Assembly (NCBI GenBank): GCA_048213135.1
Contig: PS015058.1
Location: forward strand, 43,402-107,401
Direction of reading: 5' to 3'
DNA: 64,000 nt
From: Reclinomonas americana ATCC 50394
Taxonomy: Eukaryota > Jakobida > Jakobea > Jakobida
Position numbers and translations under genes: made by a program. Below, in pieces: positions 28,188 through 39,554 of this stretch (its first letter is position 1; every line of letters begins with the position of its first letter). The notes beneath the pieces were generated by a model that worked only from the letters and a program-made list of their open reading frames with translations, did no database searches and was not told the DNA's origin.

Positions 28188-28984
28188 ATGGAGGCCGGCG
28201 ACAAGGCCGCCTCACGTAGCGTCGACTATGTGTCGATGTCATCCGGGGGTGCGACACCTTATCTCTCTCAATCCTCTCACACACTCACACACTTGCGCAC
28301 ACAGGTCTCGATAAGCAAAGCACTGCCACTGCTTCCCGCATGCTCAACATGGAGAGTGGCTCTGCTCCAGGCACACAATACCAACTGACTTGGTGTGTGT
28401 GTGTGTGTGTGCATGAATGAATGAGTGAGAGAAAAACACACACTCACTTTGACTGATTTCTCGCACTCATAGGTATCGATGGATCATTCTCTTGCTCTTT
28501 TGCGGAGTCAGTTGCGTTGTCTTTCTTTCTATGCTTCTTCTTCTCCTTAGTCTTTACACAGTGTGTATACACAGCGTCGGGGAATGCGCTGATGTGGATC
28601 TCGGTGTCGGCTGTGCAAGATGTTTCGTGACAAATCAGTCACCTGTGAGAGAGAGAGAGAGAGAGAAGGAAGGAAGGAGAGTGAGTGCAGTGAGGAGCGC
28701 AAGGAGTGAGTGAATAGACAACAGGAGAGAAAGAGAAAAGGGAAAGAGAAGGCAAATGGGAAGGAAGAGAATGAGTAAATAGACAACAGAGAGAGAGAGA
28801 GAGACGAAGTGGGAAGGGAAAAGGCAAGGAAGGAGGAGAGAGTGAAAGAGAGAGAAGAGAGCAGAGGTTCTTGAGTACAGTGACTGACGGAGCGCTGGGG
28901 GTGAGTGAAAGAGGGAGAAGAGAGCAGAGGTGAGATGAAAGAAGACAGCGATTGAGTGCAGCCAGTCACCAGTCACTCTCCTCA

Positions 28985-29018
<34 letters not shown>

Positions 29019-32000
29019 GCGGCAGGAGGTCAAGACTTGGTACTCCGTGTCAGACAGCACCGCCAACTACGCCGTCCTGGTGTTCTACATTACGTTCCTG
29101 CCGCTGGCGCCACTGGCCGCACATCTCATTGACACGTACGGGCTGCGCTTTGGAGTTGCGTGCACCCGCACCGCACCTGCACCACCTGCTGCCTACTGAT
29201 CTGCGGAGTGCAGGTCACGCTCGGTGCCATCTTCAACGGTGCAGGTTCGCTGCTGAGATTAATCGGGCTCAGCCACAGCGGATTCCCGTGGTTGATTGTC
29301 GGCAACACGGTAGCCAGCTTTGGCATGCCGTTTCTCCTTGCCACGCCCACCAAGCTCACAGGTGCTGATTTGTCTCTCTCTCTCTCTCTCAGTGTGTGTT
29401 CTCTCTTGTCGCGTTTCATTCCTTCGCATTGCTTGTCTCTGTGTCTGGTTATCGTTCATTCCCTCAAAGTGTCATTCTCCTCACTCATTCCTCTCACCAG
29501 CCTACTGGTTCCCGGCCACCGAGCGCACACTGTCCACCTCCATCGCCATCATGTTCAACCAGTCGGGCGTTTGTCTCGGTTTTGTCATTGCGGTGAGTGT
29601 CACTTCGTTGGGCCTCTCCATGACACGCCCTGACCGTCGCTGCAGTTGGGCGCCGTGCACACGGCCGCCAATGTCTCAAATATGTTAATCGGTGCGTTGT
29701 CGCAAGGGAGAGGGACTCTATGTGTGCTTCTGTGACTTGTTAATGTGTGTCTGGCTGTTTTTTGCGTCTCTGTGTAATATCGAGTGTCTGTGGGCTTGTA
29801 TGCATTCGAGCGCCCCATGCTGTGGTGTCAGTATCGATATGTCAGGCTGTGTGTGTCAGTGAATATCTCTTTGTACCTGCGCATATCTGCGGGCTTGCGT
29901 ATTCGTACGTGTGTCTCTGCTGTTACCTGTATGTCTGTACATGCGAGCTTGCGTGCATGACTGCATATCCTGACTGTGTCTGCGTGTTGCACTATGTGCC
30001 TGTTTGACTGTATGCCATTATGTCTCTGTGCTGATGTGTCTGTAAGTCTCCGGTGATCCATGAATGTGTGGCTTGTCTGTTTGACGATTTTTCTGTCTCT
30101 GTCTCTTGTCTCTTTTCTTCCCTTCCTCTCTCTCTCTCTGTCCCTTTCTCTCTTTCTCTCGTTCTCTCTCTTTCTTTCTCTCTGACTCCCTCTTCCCCTC
30201 TCTTTCCATCTCTCTCCCTTTCTCTCCCTTTCTCTCCCTTTCTGTCCCTGCCTTTCCCCGACACTTGTCTTTCTGTGTCTGTTTCTCTTTCTCTGCTTCT
30301 CTCCCTTTCTCTCCCTTCTTCGCTCTTCTCTTCCTCTTTCTTCTTCCCTCTCCCTTTCCCCCTTCTCTCCCTTTCCCCCTTTCTCATTCTCCCTTCCCCC
30401 TCTCTTCGTGCAGGCATTGCCATCGCCCTCTCCATCCACATGGTTCTCGTGATTGTGTTCTTCCGCGAGAAACCCAAATACCCCCCATCGGCGGCGTCGC
30501 ACTTTGTCGGCGGGCCGCCAGAGGTTCGCTTGTTAGGCGATAAATCCTTCCCCTCTCTCCCGCTGACGCCTTTGCTCTATCGCAGAACGTATTCCGAGCG
30601 CTGTGGAAGATCTTCAAAATCCGCTCGTATTGGGTGCTTGTTATTGTCTTCAGCCTCGATCAGGGTGGCTTCTGGGTGCTGAGCACGCTGCTCGATCGTT
30701 GCGGAAGTTTGTTTGTCGAGACCAAGAGCAATGGGAATGCTTACTCGCCGCACACAGAAATCATGAATCCACTGATGTACCCCGACATGCAAATCGACGT
30801 GGCGGGCATTATTGTACTCGCTCTCGGCATTCCGGTGCGTTGCCTGTCTTGTTCTCTTGTCGCTGTCCATGTCACATCTTCACTGTTGAGCGTGCGGTCG
30901 ACAGGGCATGCTGTTCTTTGGCTGGGTGAGTTTCCCCTTGACCGTGTTCGTGGATTGCACGCAGTGAACTGACACTGTTTGCATGCCAGCTGGTCGACAA
31001 GACGCACTGGTACAAGCTGACACTCAATGTGTGTCTGTGGGTCAGTGCATTTGCCACGCTGTGGTTGGTGTATGCAGCCCGACCCAATGCCTATGGGCAG
31101 GTGTGTTTGTATGGGGGAAGGGAAGGGAAGGAGGGAAGAAGGGAATTGCAGGAAAGGGAATAGAAGAGAAGAGACGAGGTGAAGAAGTAAAGGGAAGACA
31201 AGGGGAGCTTAAGACATGAGAAGAGAAGTGAAGAGAAATGAAGAGGAGAGGAGAAGAGGAGAGATCAGATGAAGAAAAGAATACAAGAGAAGAGAAGAGA
31301 TGAGAAGAGGGCAGAAGAGAAATGAAGAGGAGAGGAGAAGAGGAGAGATCAGATGAAGAAAAGAATACATGAGAAGAGAAGAGATGAGAAGAGAGCAGAA
31401 GAGAAAAGAGGAGGAGAGGAAATGAGAGAGATCAGATGAAGAGAAGAATACAAGAGAGGAAAAGAGGTGAGAAGAGAGCAGAAGAGAAGGGAAGAAGAGA
31501 GATGAGAAGGGAAGAGAAGAGTAGAGACGAGAATGGAAGCATCTACGCGCGAGTGTGACGCGTTTGTGCACATGCAGGTACTGGCCATCTGTGTGATCAT
31601 GGGCATCTTTACGTCGGCCATTCAACCCATTGGTGAGGAGAGCATCCATTCACACTCCTCCTCCTCCACACTCTGCACTCACTTTATCTTCCCCCAACGC
31701 AGCTCTGGAGCTGGCCGTCGAGGTTTGTCTGTGCTGTGTCTTCTCACATGTCACGTATCGGTGTCTCACACTCAGTCTCTGCGCAGCTCACATACCCGTG
31801 CGTGCAACAATCCCTTGTAGCGCCTGGGTCTCGTTCACCCATCTGAATAGCTATTCTACTTGCAGTGTCTCGGAAGCAGTGTCCGGTGGCTTCCTCATGT
31901 GGGTCGGGCAGGTGAGAAGACTCTCCCCCTCAGTTCCCCACTCCGCCAGTCCACTGACATGCATCGCCTTTGCGCAGGTGTTTGCAATCATGTAGTGCGT

Positions 32001-32077
32001 CACTCACTTCAAATTGCGTACATCTCTACCACCCGTTGCTGACCTCTCTCTCTCTCTCTCCCTCCCCCCTTCTCTCT

Positions 32078-32127
<50 letters not shown>

Positions 32128-32957
32128 ACTACTACTACGTACGTACGTACGTACGTACGTACCGTACCGTACCGTACCGTACCGTACCGACGACGACGTA
32201 CGACGACGACGANNNNNNNNNNNNNNNNNNNNNNNNNNNNNNNNNNNNNNNNNNNNNNNNNNNNNNNNNNNNNNNNNNNNNNNNNNNNNNNNNNNNNNNN
32301 NNNNNNNNNNNNNNNNNNNNNNNNNNNNNNNNNNNNNNNNNNNNNNNNNNNNNNNNNNNNNNNNNNNNNNNNNNNNNNNNNNNNNNNNNNNNNNNNNNNN
32401 NNNNNNNNNNNNNNNNNNNNNTGGTTCGTAACTACTACTAGTTAGGTTAGGTCGGTCCGTACCTACCTACCTTACCTAACTTAAGTACGTACGTACTACT
32501 CCTACCTACCCGTACCGTCTCGTCCTCTCTCTCTCTCTCTCCTCCCCCCTTCCCTCTCTCCTTCCCCCTCCTCTCTCCTTCCCTCCTCTCTCTCTCTCTT
32601 TCCCCACTCGGATTAACAGCACATACGTCGGTGAGTACGTCTCCCCATCCACTCCCTCGCACCGCCTGTTCCTCAAACAATGATGGTGCAGGTGACGCAC
32701 TGCAAAACTCGGCGACGCAGAGCATGACCATGTCACTCTGGTTCTTCTTCGCCTTCCTGTTGCTGGCGGCCATTGCGTTCACCCTATTCTTCCAACCACC
32801 GTGCTGGAGACCCGGCTCCTACAAGCGACAACAAGGCGACCACGCCGAAGAGATGCAGGTCGCCGCCGAACTCAAGGAGTCGTTGCTGGACGAGGAGCAG
32901 GTGGCTGCGGACATGATGCTACGAAGCGCGTCGTCGACAGTGGGACTCAGGCGATAG
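28188..32957 (+). CDS. SLC49/FLVCR-like major-facilitator transporter (multi-exon)
   Basis: Start ATG 28188 (MEAGDKAASRSVDYVSMSS; an upstream in-frame ORF exists). The first transmembrane segment is TWYRWIILLLFCGVSC, then ASGNALMWISVSAVQD and YAVLVFYITFLPLAPLAAHL followed by IDTYGLRFGV. Next are VTLGAIFNGAGSLLRLIGLS, VGNTVASFGMPFLLATPTKL, WFPATERTLSTSIAIMFNQS, VFRALWKIFKIRSYWVLVIV, MLFFGWLVDKTHWYKLTL, VLAICVIMGIFTSAIQPIAL and LTYPVSEAVSGGFLMWVGQV. The FPATER and LTYP(V)xE...SG motifs are typical of the SLC49 family (FLVCR1/2, MFSD7, DIRC2), which carries haem, choline or related solutes. The last exon has one more helix (LWFFFAFLLLAAIAFTLFFQ) and a charged tail ending SSTVGLRR (stop 32955-32957). 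N gap 32213-32421 removes part of the penultimate region. The substrate cannot be assigned. Confidence 0.82.
32040..32530. repeat. CT/ACT/ACGT repeats around N gap 32213-32421
   Basis: (CT)n to 32118, (CTA)n, (ACGT)n and (ACCGT)n to 32200, the gap, then shuffled taac/ctac words to about 32520. Lies in an intron of the transporter gene. As at the other gap edges, the acgt words look artefactual. Confidence 0.75.
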
Positions 32958-33044
32958 CACTCGCGACTCCCTTTCCCCACATAATGTAAACACGAGGCAC
33001 AAACATACAATCAAACATCTTGGTCGGCGCGATATCTCGGCGAC

Positions 33045-33826
33045 TCAACCCTTCAGCTCGCCTGCGATCCAGTCGAGCCCTTCCATCAAACCCTCGCCAC
33101 TCAGCGCACAGCACGACTGCACCACAACGAATGAGTCGACAGTCACTGACGCAAATGGACAGCGAGTGAGTGCGATACCTGTATGTGCCAGTTGTGTCTC
33201 AGTTTTTGCAGATTGAGGAGCTCCGAAATCTCAGCCGCCGACATGGCATCGCGCACGTCGTTCTTGTTCGCAAACACCAACAACAACGCATTCCTCAAAT
33301 CCTGCACGAGCGATGAGATGCACACCGTGAGTCACAGAACAGCAACAACAGTGTGAGAGCAGCAGCAGCTCATAGAACGTGCCTCATGTGTCGTGATCTT
33401 GAACAGCTCTTCCCGCACCACCTCCATTCGCTCTCTATCTGTTGAGTCCACGACCAGAATCACCGCTTTCGCACCCTGTGTTGCGCCAAGTCAGCAGCCG
33501 CTCCACTGCGCGTGTGTCTCCCTCGCTCGCTCATGCGCGCGACACACCTGATAGTACAAGTACCACGACGATCGCAGTCGCGACTGGCCTGTGGGATGCA
33601 GGAGTGGATATAGAGAGTGCGTGAAAGAGTGAGAGAGGCAGAGGGATGTGGTATGTGAGTGTTTCTCTCCTTGTTCTCGCTTTCTCCGCCTTCCTGCTTG
33701 CTAGCTCGAACTGCTGCCTCTCTGTATGTCTCTCTGCGCCCAAGCCTGTGTGTGCGTGTATTTCTTTCTTCTTGTCCTTATCATTCTCGGCATCGCTGCC
33801 TGTCAGCTTGCCAGCTCGACCTGCTG

Positions 33827-33878
<52 letters not shown>

Positions 33879-33977
33879 TGTGTGTCGTGTCGTTCTTCGT
33901 CGTTCGTTCGTTCGTCGTCGTCGTTCGTCGTCGTCGTCTCGTCGTCGTCGTCGTACGNNNNNNNNNNNNNNNNNNNN

Positions 33978-34014
<37 letters not shown>

Positions 34015-34107
34015 TGTCGTGTGTGTGTGTCGTCGTGTGTTCGTTCTTCGTTCGCTTCTTCGTTCGTCTCGTTCGTCGTCGTCTCGTCTCGTCTCGCTCG
34101 TACTACG

Positions 34108-34205
<98 letters not shown>

Positions 34206-34666
34206 TCTCTCTCTCTCATCTGACACGTGTGTGGTGATCTCTGATTAGCACGCTCACCAGCCAGATCCCACACAGTGAACTGCACATTCTTGTGCTTGAC
34301 CACCTCCACATTCGACCTGTGTGAGAGTGCGTGTGTGAGAGAGTGTGTGTGTGTGTGTGGAGAGCGGACACTGTTTACCCAATCGTCGGTTCCGTTTGGA
34401 TCACTTCTCCCATCTGCAACTTGTAAAGAATCGTGGTCTTTCCTGCTCACACACACACACTCAGCTCAGACACCACACTCAGCGCACACACACACACAAC
34501 AACACACACCTGCGTTATCAAGTCCCTACAAATGACACACACACACGTGTCAGATAACAGCACACATACACACACTCTCTCTCCTCCGCTCACTCACCAA
34601 CATCACAATCTTGACATCTTCTTTGCCAAAGAACTTGCTCCAGATCGACGAGAACAAGACGCCCAT
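33045..34666 (-). CDS. ARL5: ARL5-like Arf-family small GTPase (8 exons)
   Basis: Start ATG 34664-34666: [20 protein letters not shown], with Gly2 suited to N-myristoylation. The P-loop GLDNAGKTT is split across a 16-nt microexon (34510-34525) and the next exon (34379-34442). Switch I is [20 protein letters not shown]; the SNVE sequence is diagnostic of ARL5 rather than ARF/ARL1 (FNVE). Switch II reads [19 protein letters not shown], where WDxGGQ is usual. Next come [39 protein letters not shown] (NKxD) and [20 protein letters not shown], ending LKG (stop 33045-33047). ARL5 acts at the trans-Golgi recruiting the GARP tether. The THE|DLRN junction uses a GC donor (gcacgt, 33377-33382). One intron holds CT/GT repeats and a 20-N gap. 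About 178 residues, normal for the family. Confidence 0.9.
33830..34214. repeat. CT/GT/CGT microsatellites with 20-N gap 33958-33977 (ARL5 intron)
   Basis: (CT)n, (GT)n and then cgtt/cgtcgt words before the gap, and (CT)n, cgt words, (CT)n and (GT)n after it. The gap of 20 Ns is probably of unknown true size. Confidence 0.75.
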
Positions 34667-34772
34667 TGAAAGCAGAGAGTTGATGCGAGTTTACCGTTCA
34701 AATCCGTTCATCCGAGTTGTCTTTTGTGCACCTTCGTTGCTTGTCACACGTGCTCACACACTCACACACACA
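34667..34772. promoter_or_regulatory. Divergent spacer between ARL5 (-) and TBC1D23 (+)
   Basis: 106 bp between the two start codons, containing CA-rich sequence just before the TBC1D23 ATG. Bidirectional promoter activity is inferred from spacing. Both products act in trans-Golgi vesicle tethering, so co-regulation would make sense. Confidence 0.45.
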
Positions 34773-36364
34773 ATGAGCATCGGCACTAGCGCTGAGTTGC
34801 GTCTTCTCGCTGTGTCCTTGCGCGTCGTGCGTGTGTGTGATTGTGCGCCATGGCACTCTCCTCTCACACACACACTCTTCTCTCTCTTTCGCAGCACGCT
34901 GGTGGCGCAGCTGGTGGACGAGGTGGAGAAGATGGCGTGCGATGCAGAGCGTGTGCGCGACTTGTGTCATCGTCTGGGCTCGGTGCCGGCCTCGCTGCGA
35001 CCGCAAGTGTGGAAGGTACACTCTCTCTTGCACGCACGCACGCACACACAGCGCTCACTCGCCACAGGTTCTGCTGGGCATTGGACCATATGATGGCGAG
35101 GGCATTGCGTTGGAGACTGTCGCCAGAGACTTGGATGAGCAATCGCATGTGCATGCGTCGGTGTTGTACGCATTCAAGCTGCTCTCAGGTCTCTCTGTAT
35201 GCGCGCGTCACTATGTCATCACCAGTTGCTCATCGAGCTTGGCGCCAGATGATCCGAGTGGTGCGGAGATATCCGTGTCGCCTGAGGACTTTGAGGCGGT
35301 GGCAACGTATCTGTGCAAGCGACGCGGCGGCAACGCCAGCTCGTTGCAGTTGTGCACGCAAGTGGTGCAGACGTTGACGCCGTTGGCGCTGGCGGGATTC
35401 ACGCCGGGTCAGATGGCGGTGGCCTCGCATCGGTTGCACACAAAGCTCAGTCAGCCGCTCCTCAATGTCACGGCCAATCGCGAGTGCGGTGCCACGTTCA
35501 AGTTGCTGCTTCGACTGCTGCTGCAGTACCACGATCCGCAGCTGTGCATGTGGGCCGATCAGCAGCGTGTGGCCGCAGAGGACTTTGTGTTGGATTGGGT
35601 GGGTTGTTGCGATTCTCCACTGCTGCACTTGCTTTCCCATCAATTCATTCGTTTGACGCGCAGGCCACACGGCTGTTTGTCACCCGCTCGGACTCGATTG
35701 GTGCAGTGATGACCATTTGGGACTTTATGCTGATGGCCGATCGCCTGTCGTATCAGCTGCACGTGCCGATTGCGCTGTTGCGTCATCGGCGAGCGGCCTT
35801 GCTCAGTGCGCACGAGGGCGATGAGTTGCGGGCGCGCATCTCGTCGGCGACGGTGCACACGGAGGAAGATGCTGCGCGTGTGTGTCGTGACGCCAGCGCG
35901 CTCGCCGCCATGACCCCAGCCTCGTTCGAGGTCTACCTGTCGCGTCTGATGGGAGCCTCCGCCGCCGACAGCAAGACACAGGACGTGATTAGCGCCATTC
36001 AGACTGCGTTTGTGATGCCGATTGAGGCGGAAGAAGTGGTGTTCCCGTCGTCCGACCCGAGAAAGGTGCCTACTACCACCACCTCCTTCTCCTGGTTAAT
36101 ACTCACACCATTGTTTCTTTCATCGGCAGCGATTCGTGGTGTTGGATTGCCGCAGTGCTCGACTGTTCCACCGCTACCGACTGCCCACGGCTGTGCACGT
36201 GAATCCGTCGGTGGTGCGTGGTGTTGTTCATATCCACTCTTGCTGTTTTCTCTCCACTTCTGCTGGCTGCAATTCCATCGCACTTTCCCTCTCTCTCCTC
36301 TCTCCCTTTCCCTCCTCCTTTCTCTCGCTCTCTCACTCTCCCTCGTCTCTCTCTCTCTCTCTCT

Positions 36365-36402
<38 letters not shown>

Positions 36403-39394
36403 CATACCCTGCCTGTCCTCTTCCTCCCTCTCTCTCTTCTTTTCTCCCTCCCTCTCTCTATCAACCTCCCTCCCTCTCGCTCCCTCCTCTCTCTCCCCTC
36501 CCTCTCCCTCCCTCCCTCCTCTCTCTCTATCTCTCTCCCTCCCCTCCCTCCCTCCCTCCCACTCCCTCCCTTCCCTTCCCTCTCTCTTTGCTCAACGCAC
36601 ACTTGTGTAACAGGGTATGGATCCGGAGCAGCTGATGGAGGCGGTGGAGTCGCTGAAGGCACTCAGTGGTCAGCCCATGTGCATGTTCACCACTGGGCGG
36701 CCCGACGCCATCGACGAGGAGAATTCGGCCAAGATGGTCCTCATGTCACTGCTGCGCGCCAATGTGCCCATGCTCACTTTCGGCCGCTGCGGTTACCGAG
36801 GTTTGTAGCGACAAGTGTTTATCGCGAAAGTTGTGTGCATGTCTGATTGATCTGTGGAATGCAGCGGTCACCCCCCACTTCAAAACGGGCAAGGCCGAGT
36901 GGATTGGCGACGAGGCCACGGGCACCAAGACACGCATGCGCGATCCCGACTCTCTGCCGAAGAATCCCTACGAGGTGGACGAGAGCCAGGCGGAGGGCGG
37001 TGAGTGTCGTCGTCGGCATGTCACGCCCATGCGACGCGTTTGACTCACACACCTCACGGCGCAGAGTTTGAGCAGCAGAGCGGCGCGCAGTTTGTCAACA
37101 TTACGCAGCTGGTGCAGGACTCGTCGTACCGCTTCTTTTTTGCACGCCGCATCAACGGCACGGTGGTGACGCCGCGATATTTTGTAATGGGTCGCGGCAC
37201 GGTGATGAATCTGTCGCCGGCGCGCACCAAGTTGCACCACGCATACATCAAGTGGACGTGCACGGCGCACGACATTGTCAAGTTGACGCGGCCGTCGCCG
37301 CAGCACCGCAACGTGATCACCGTGCATGTCGATGACAGGGTTGCGCGCTTTGCCGAGACCTACGACATTCAGTTGCGCACGAATCTGTTGTGCTTTTCTT
37401 GTCGCCCCCCCGCACTCATCTGGCCCATCCCGTGCAGCGACTGGGAGCAGTTTGTGGAACTTTTGCGTGTCATGCGCGCCAGCCCCGACGGCCAAGTTCC
37501 GTCGTCGACGCCCGCTTCCAAGCTCCCGCCGGGAATGGCAACTGCCGCCGCTGCCAGTGCTGCTGTCAATGACGCCGCTGCCAAACCGCGCAATTTCCTC
37601 ACTGAAGACCTGTTGAGACTACCGCAGAGTTGCGCACTCGTTTACCATTGCCTCTTCTCTCGTCAATCAGCGACTGACTGTTTTGCTTGCTGTTATTATT
37701 GCAGGCCCGCTGAAGGCGCCACCGCTTCCACAATCCACGCAGCCACCCACCACCGTGTCGGCCACGCCGTCGGCGAACTCGGCGCCACCTTCTCCGGGCC
37801 AGACCGGCTCTGCATCTGGTTCATCGCAACCCGCTGCCAAGCGACGACTGCTGCCGTGGGAGGAAGATGCCGCGCCGCCGCAGCCGGTGGCTGATCAGGC
37901 TGCCGCCGTCGTCGCGCCCCCAGCTGCGGAGCTCCCGTCTGCAGCAGTCGCTGTGCCACAGCCACCGGTGGAGGCTCCAGTTGTCGCTGCGCCACCGCCA
38001 CCCGCTGAGCCTGTCGCTGAGGCTCCGCAATCACCTGTGCACGAAGCCGCTGGATCACCAGTTGCCGCTGCTCCGCAGTCACCTGCTCAGCCGGTTGCCG
38101 AATCTCCAGTGGCAGTTGCTGCACCGGCATCAGCCGTGCAGGAAGCCGCTGGATCACCGGTTGCCGTTGCTGCTCCGCAGTCACCTGCTCAGCAAGCCGC
38201 TGGATCACCATCTGGCGCTGCTGCGGCTCCGCAATCCCCCGCTCAACCTGCCTTTCGCTCTCCAGTCGCAGTTGCTTCGCCGCCATCAGCCGTGCAGGAA
38301 GCCGCTGGATCACCGGTTGCCGCTGCTGCTCCGCAGTCACCTGCTCAGCAAGTCGCTGGATCACCATCTGGTGCTGCTGCACCGCCATCAGCCGTGCAGG
38401 AAGCCGCTGGATCCCCATCTGGCGCTGCTGCGGCTCCGCAATCCCCCGCTCAACCTGCCGCTCGCTCTCCAGTCGCAGTTGCTTCACCGCCGTCGGCACA
38501 AGCAGCCGCTGGATCACCAGTTGCCGCTGCTCCACAGTCACCTGCCCAGCCTGTCGCTGAAGATTCGGTTGATGCTGCTGCTCCACAGTCACCCGCACAA
38601 GCTGCCGCTCGTTCTCCAGTCGCTGTCGCATCACCGCCGTCCGCTCAAGCAGCTGCTGGATCTCCGGTGGCAGTCGCTTCGCCGCCACCTGCCCAGCCTG
38701 TCGCTGAAGCACCGGTTGATGCAGCTGCCCCACAGTCACCCGCACAAGCTGCCGCTCGCTCTCCAGTCGCTGTCGCATCACCGCCGTCCGCTCAAGCAGC
38801 TGCCGGATCTCCGGTGGCAGTCGCTTCGCCGCCATCTGCACAAGCTGTCGCTGAATCACCAGTTGGCGCTGCTGCTGCTCCGGAGTCACCAGCTCAGCAA
38901 GCCGCTGGATCACCAGTTGGCTCTGCTGCTGCTCCCGAGTCACCTGCTCAGCCTGCCGCACGGTCTCCGGTGGCAGTTGCTTCTCCGCCGTCCGCTCAAC
39001 CTGCTCCAGTGGCCGTGGCTGTGGCATCACCACCACCCGCTGCCGCCGTGCAATCCCCAACAGAGGATCCGGTGATTGCCGGCTCCCTGGACGAGGACGA
39101 GTTGCTGTCGGTCGAAGACACGGTTTTGGCACCCAATGTTGCGTCGTAACAGCACATTTCATCCGTCACATTTCCACTCACCGCCTCGCCTTGCACCAGC
39201 CTGCCGCCGCCGCCGCCATGTCACCCGACATGGGTCTGAGTGAAGAGGACCTCCTGGCACTGCAGCTGTCGCCCACCAGCGGTGGCGATGCGACCGCTAC
39301 TGTCGGTACCCCTGCAGGCGGTCCACCGGCGCCCACGGGCGTCATGTCACCCGCCGAAGACGATCTTTTCTTGATTGACGAGGACGAATTGTGA
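34773..39394 (+). CDS. TBC1D23: TBC1D23-like protein: TBC, rhodanese, PH-like domain and long Pro/Ala/Ser tail (multi-exon)
   Basis: Proposed first exon MSIGTSA (ATG 34773), spliced by a gttgcg donor to TLVAQLVDEVEKMACDAERV. The TBC region follows: HRLGSVPASLRPQVWKVLLG, GEGIALETVARDLDEQSHVH, RECGATFKLLLRLLLQYHDP and TRSDSIGAVMTIWDFMLMAD. Next is a rhodanese-like domain (RFVVLDCRSARLFHRYRLPT, AVHVNP; LLRANVPMLTFGRCGYRAV), then a C-terminal PH-like domain (FVNITQLVQDSSYRFFFARR, TPRYFVMGRGTVMNLSPART, VKLTRPSPQHRNVITVHV). This order is that of TBC1D23, a trans-Golgi adaptor that captures endosome-derived vesicles. Unlike the animal protein it carries a ~370-residue SP/AP-rich repeat tail. The end is acidic and leucine-rich: DEDELLSVEDTVLAPN, and after a probable last intron (39138-39199) SEEDLLALQLSP...FLIDEDEL, stop 39392-39394. 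If that intron is not spliced, the stop is at 39147-39149. Confidence 0.85.
37940..39060 (+). repeat. Coding tandem repeat: SPVAVASPPSAQ/AAGSPVAAAAPQSPAQ units in TBC1D23
   Basis: About 20 imperfect 15-20-residue units of the type (Q/E)AAGSPVAVASPPSAQ and AAPQSPAQPAARSPVAVA. They are rich in Ser-Pro and built from near-identical 45-60-bp DNA units. Probably intrinsically disordered, with many potential proline-directed phosphosites. The reverse strand is open for about 488 codons because of the repeat's codon bias; I regard that as a shadow. Confidence 0.85.
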
Positions 39395-39554
39395 AGGACG
39401 GTGGTGGTTGCTGGCGAAAATGTTTGCACGTGAAGAATAAAAAAAGAGATTTAAAAATCGGAAACACGTACGTACATTGTTGAAAACACCTCAAAACAAA
39501 TAAACAATTAGGGGGGGGAGTCGATTCTTTTTTTTCTTCCTTGCCAACCACACC
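39395..39554. other. Convergent spacer between TBC1D23 and the HECT-like/NB-ARC gene
   Basis: 160 bp, locally AT-rich for this window. An AATAAA hexamer lies at about 39436-39441 on the + strand, a plausible TBC1D23 poly(A) signal. No gene seen. Confidence 0.5.

Noticed and set aside
37940-39060. CRISPR-like array
   Set aside because: The repeats are coding, contiguous and without unique spacers; the genome is eukaryotic.
37696-39162. 488-codon open frame on the minus strand
   Set aside because: It is antisense to the TBC1D23 SP/AP repeat. Its openness comes from repeat codon bias and its Gln/Leu/Arg composition is monotonous; the plus strand has domain-level homology.
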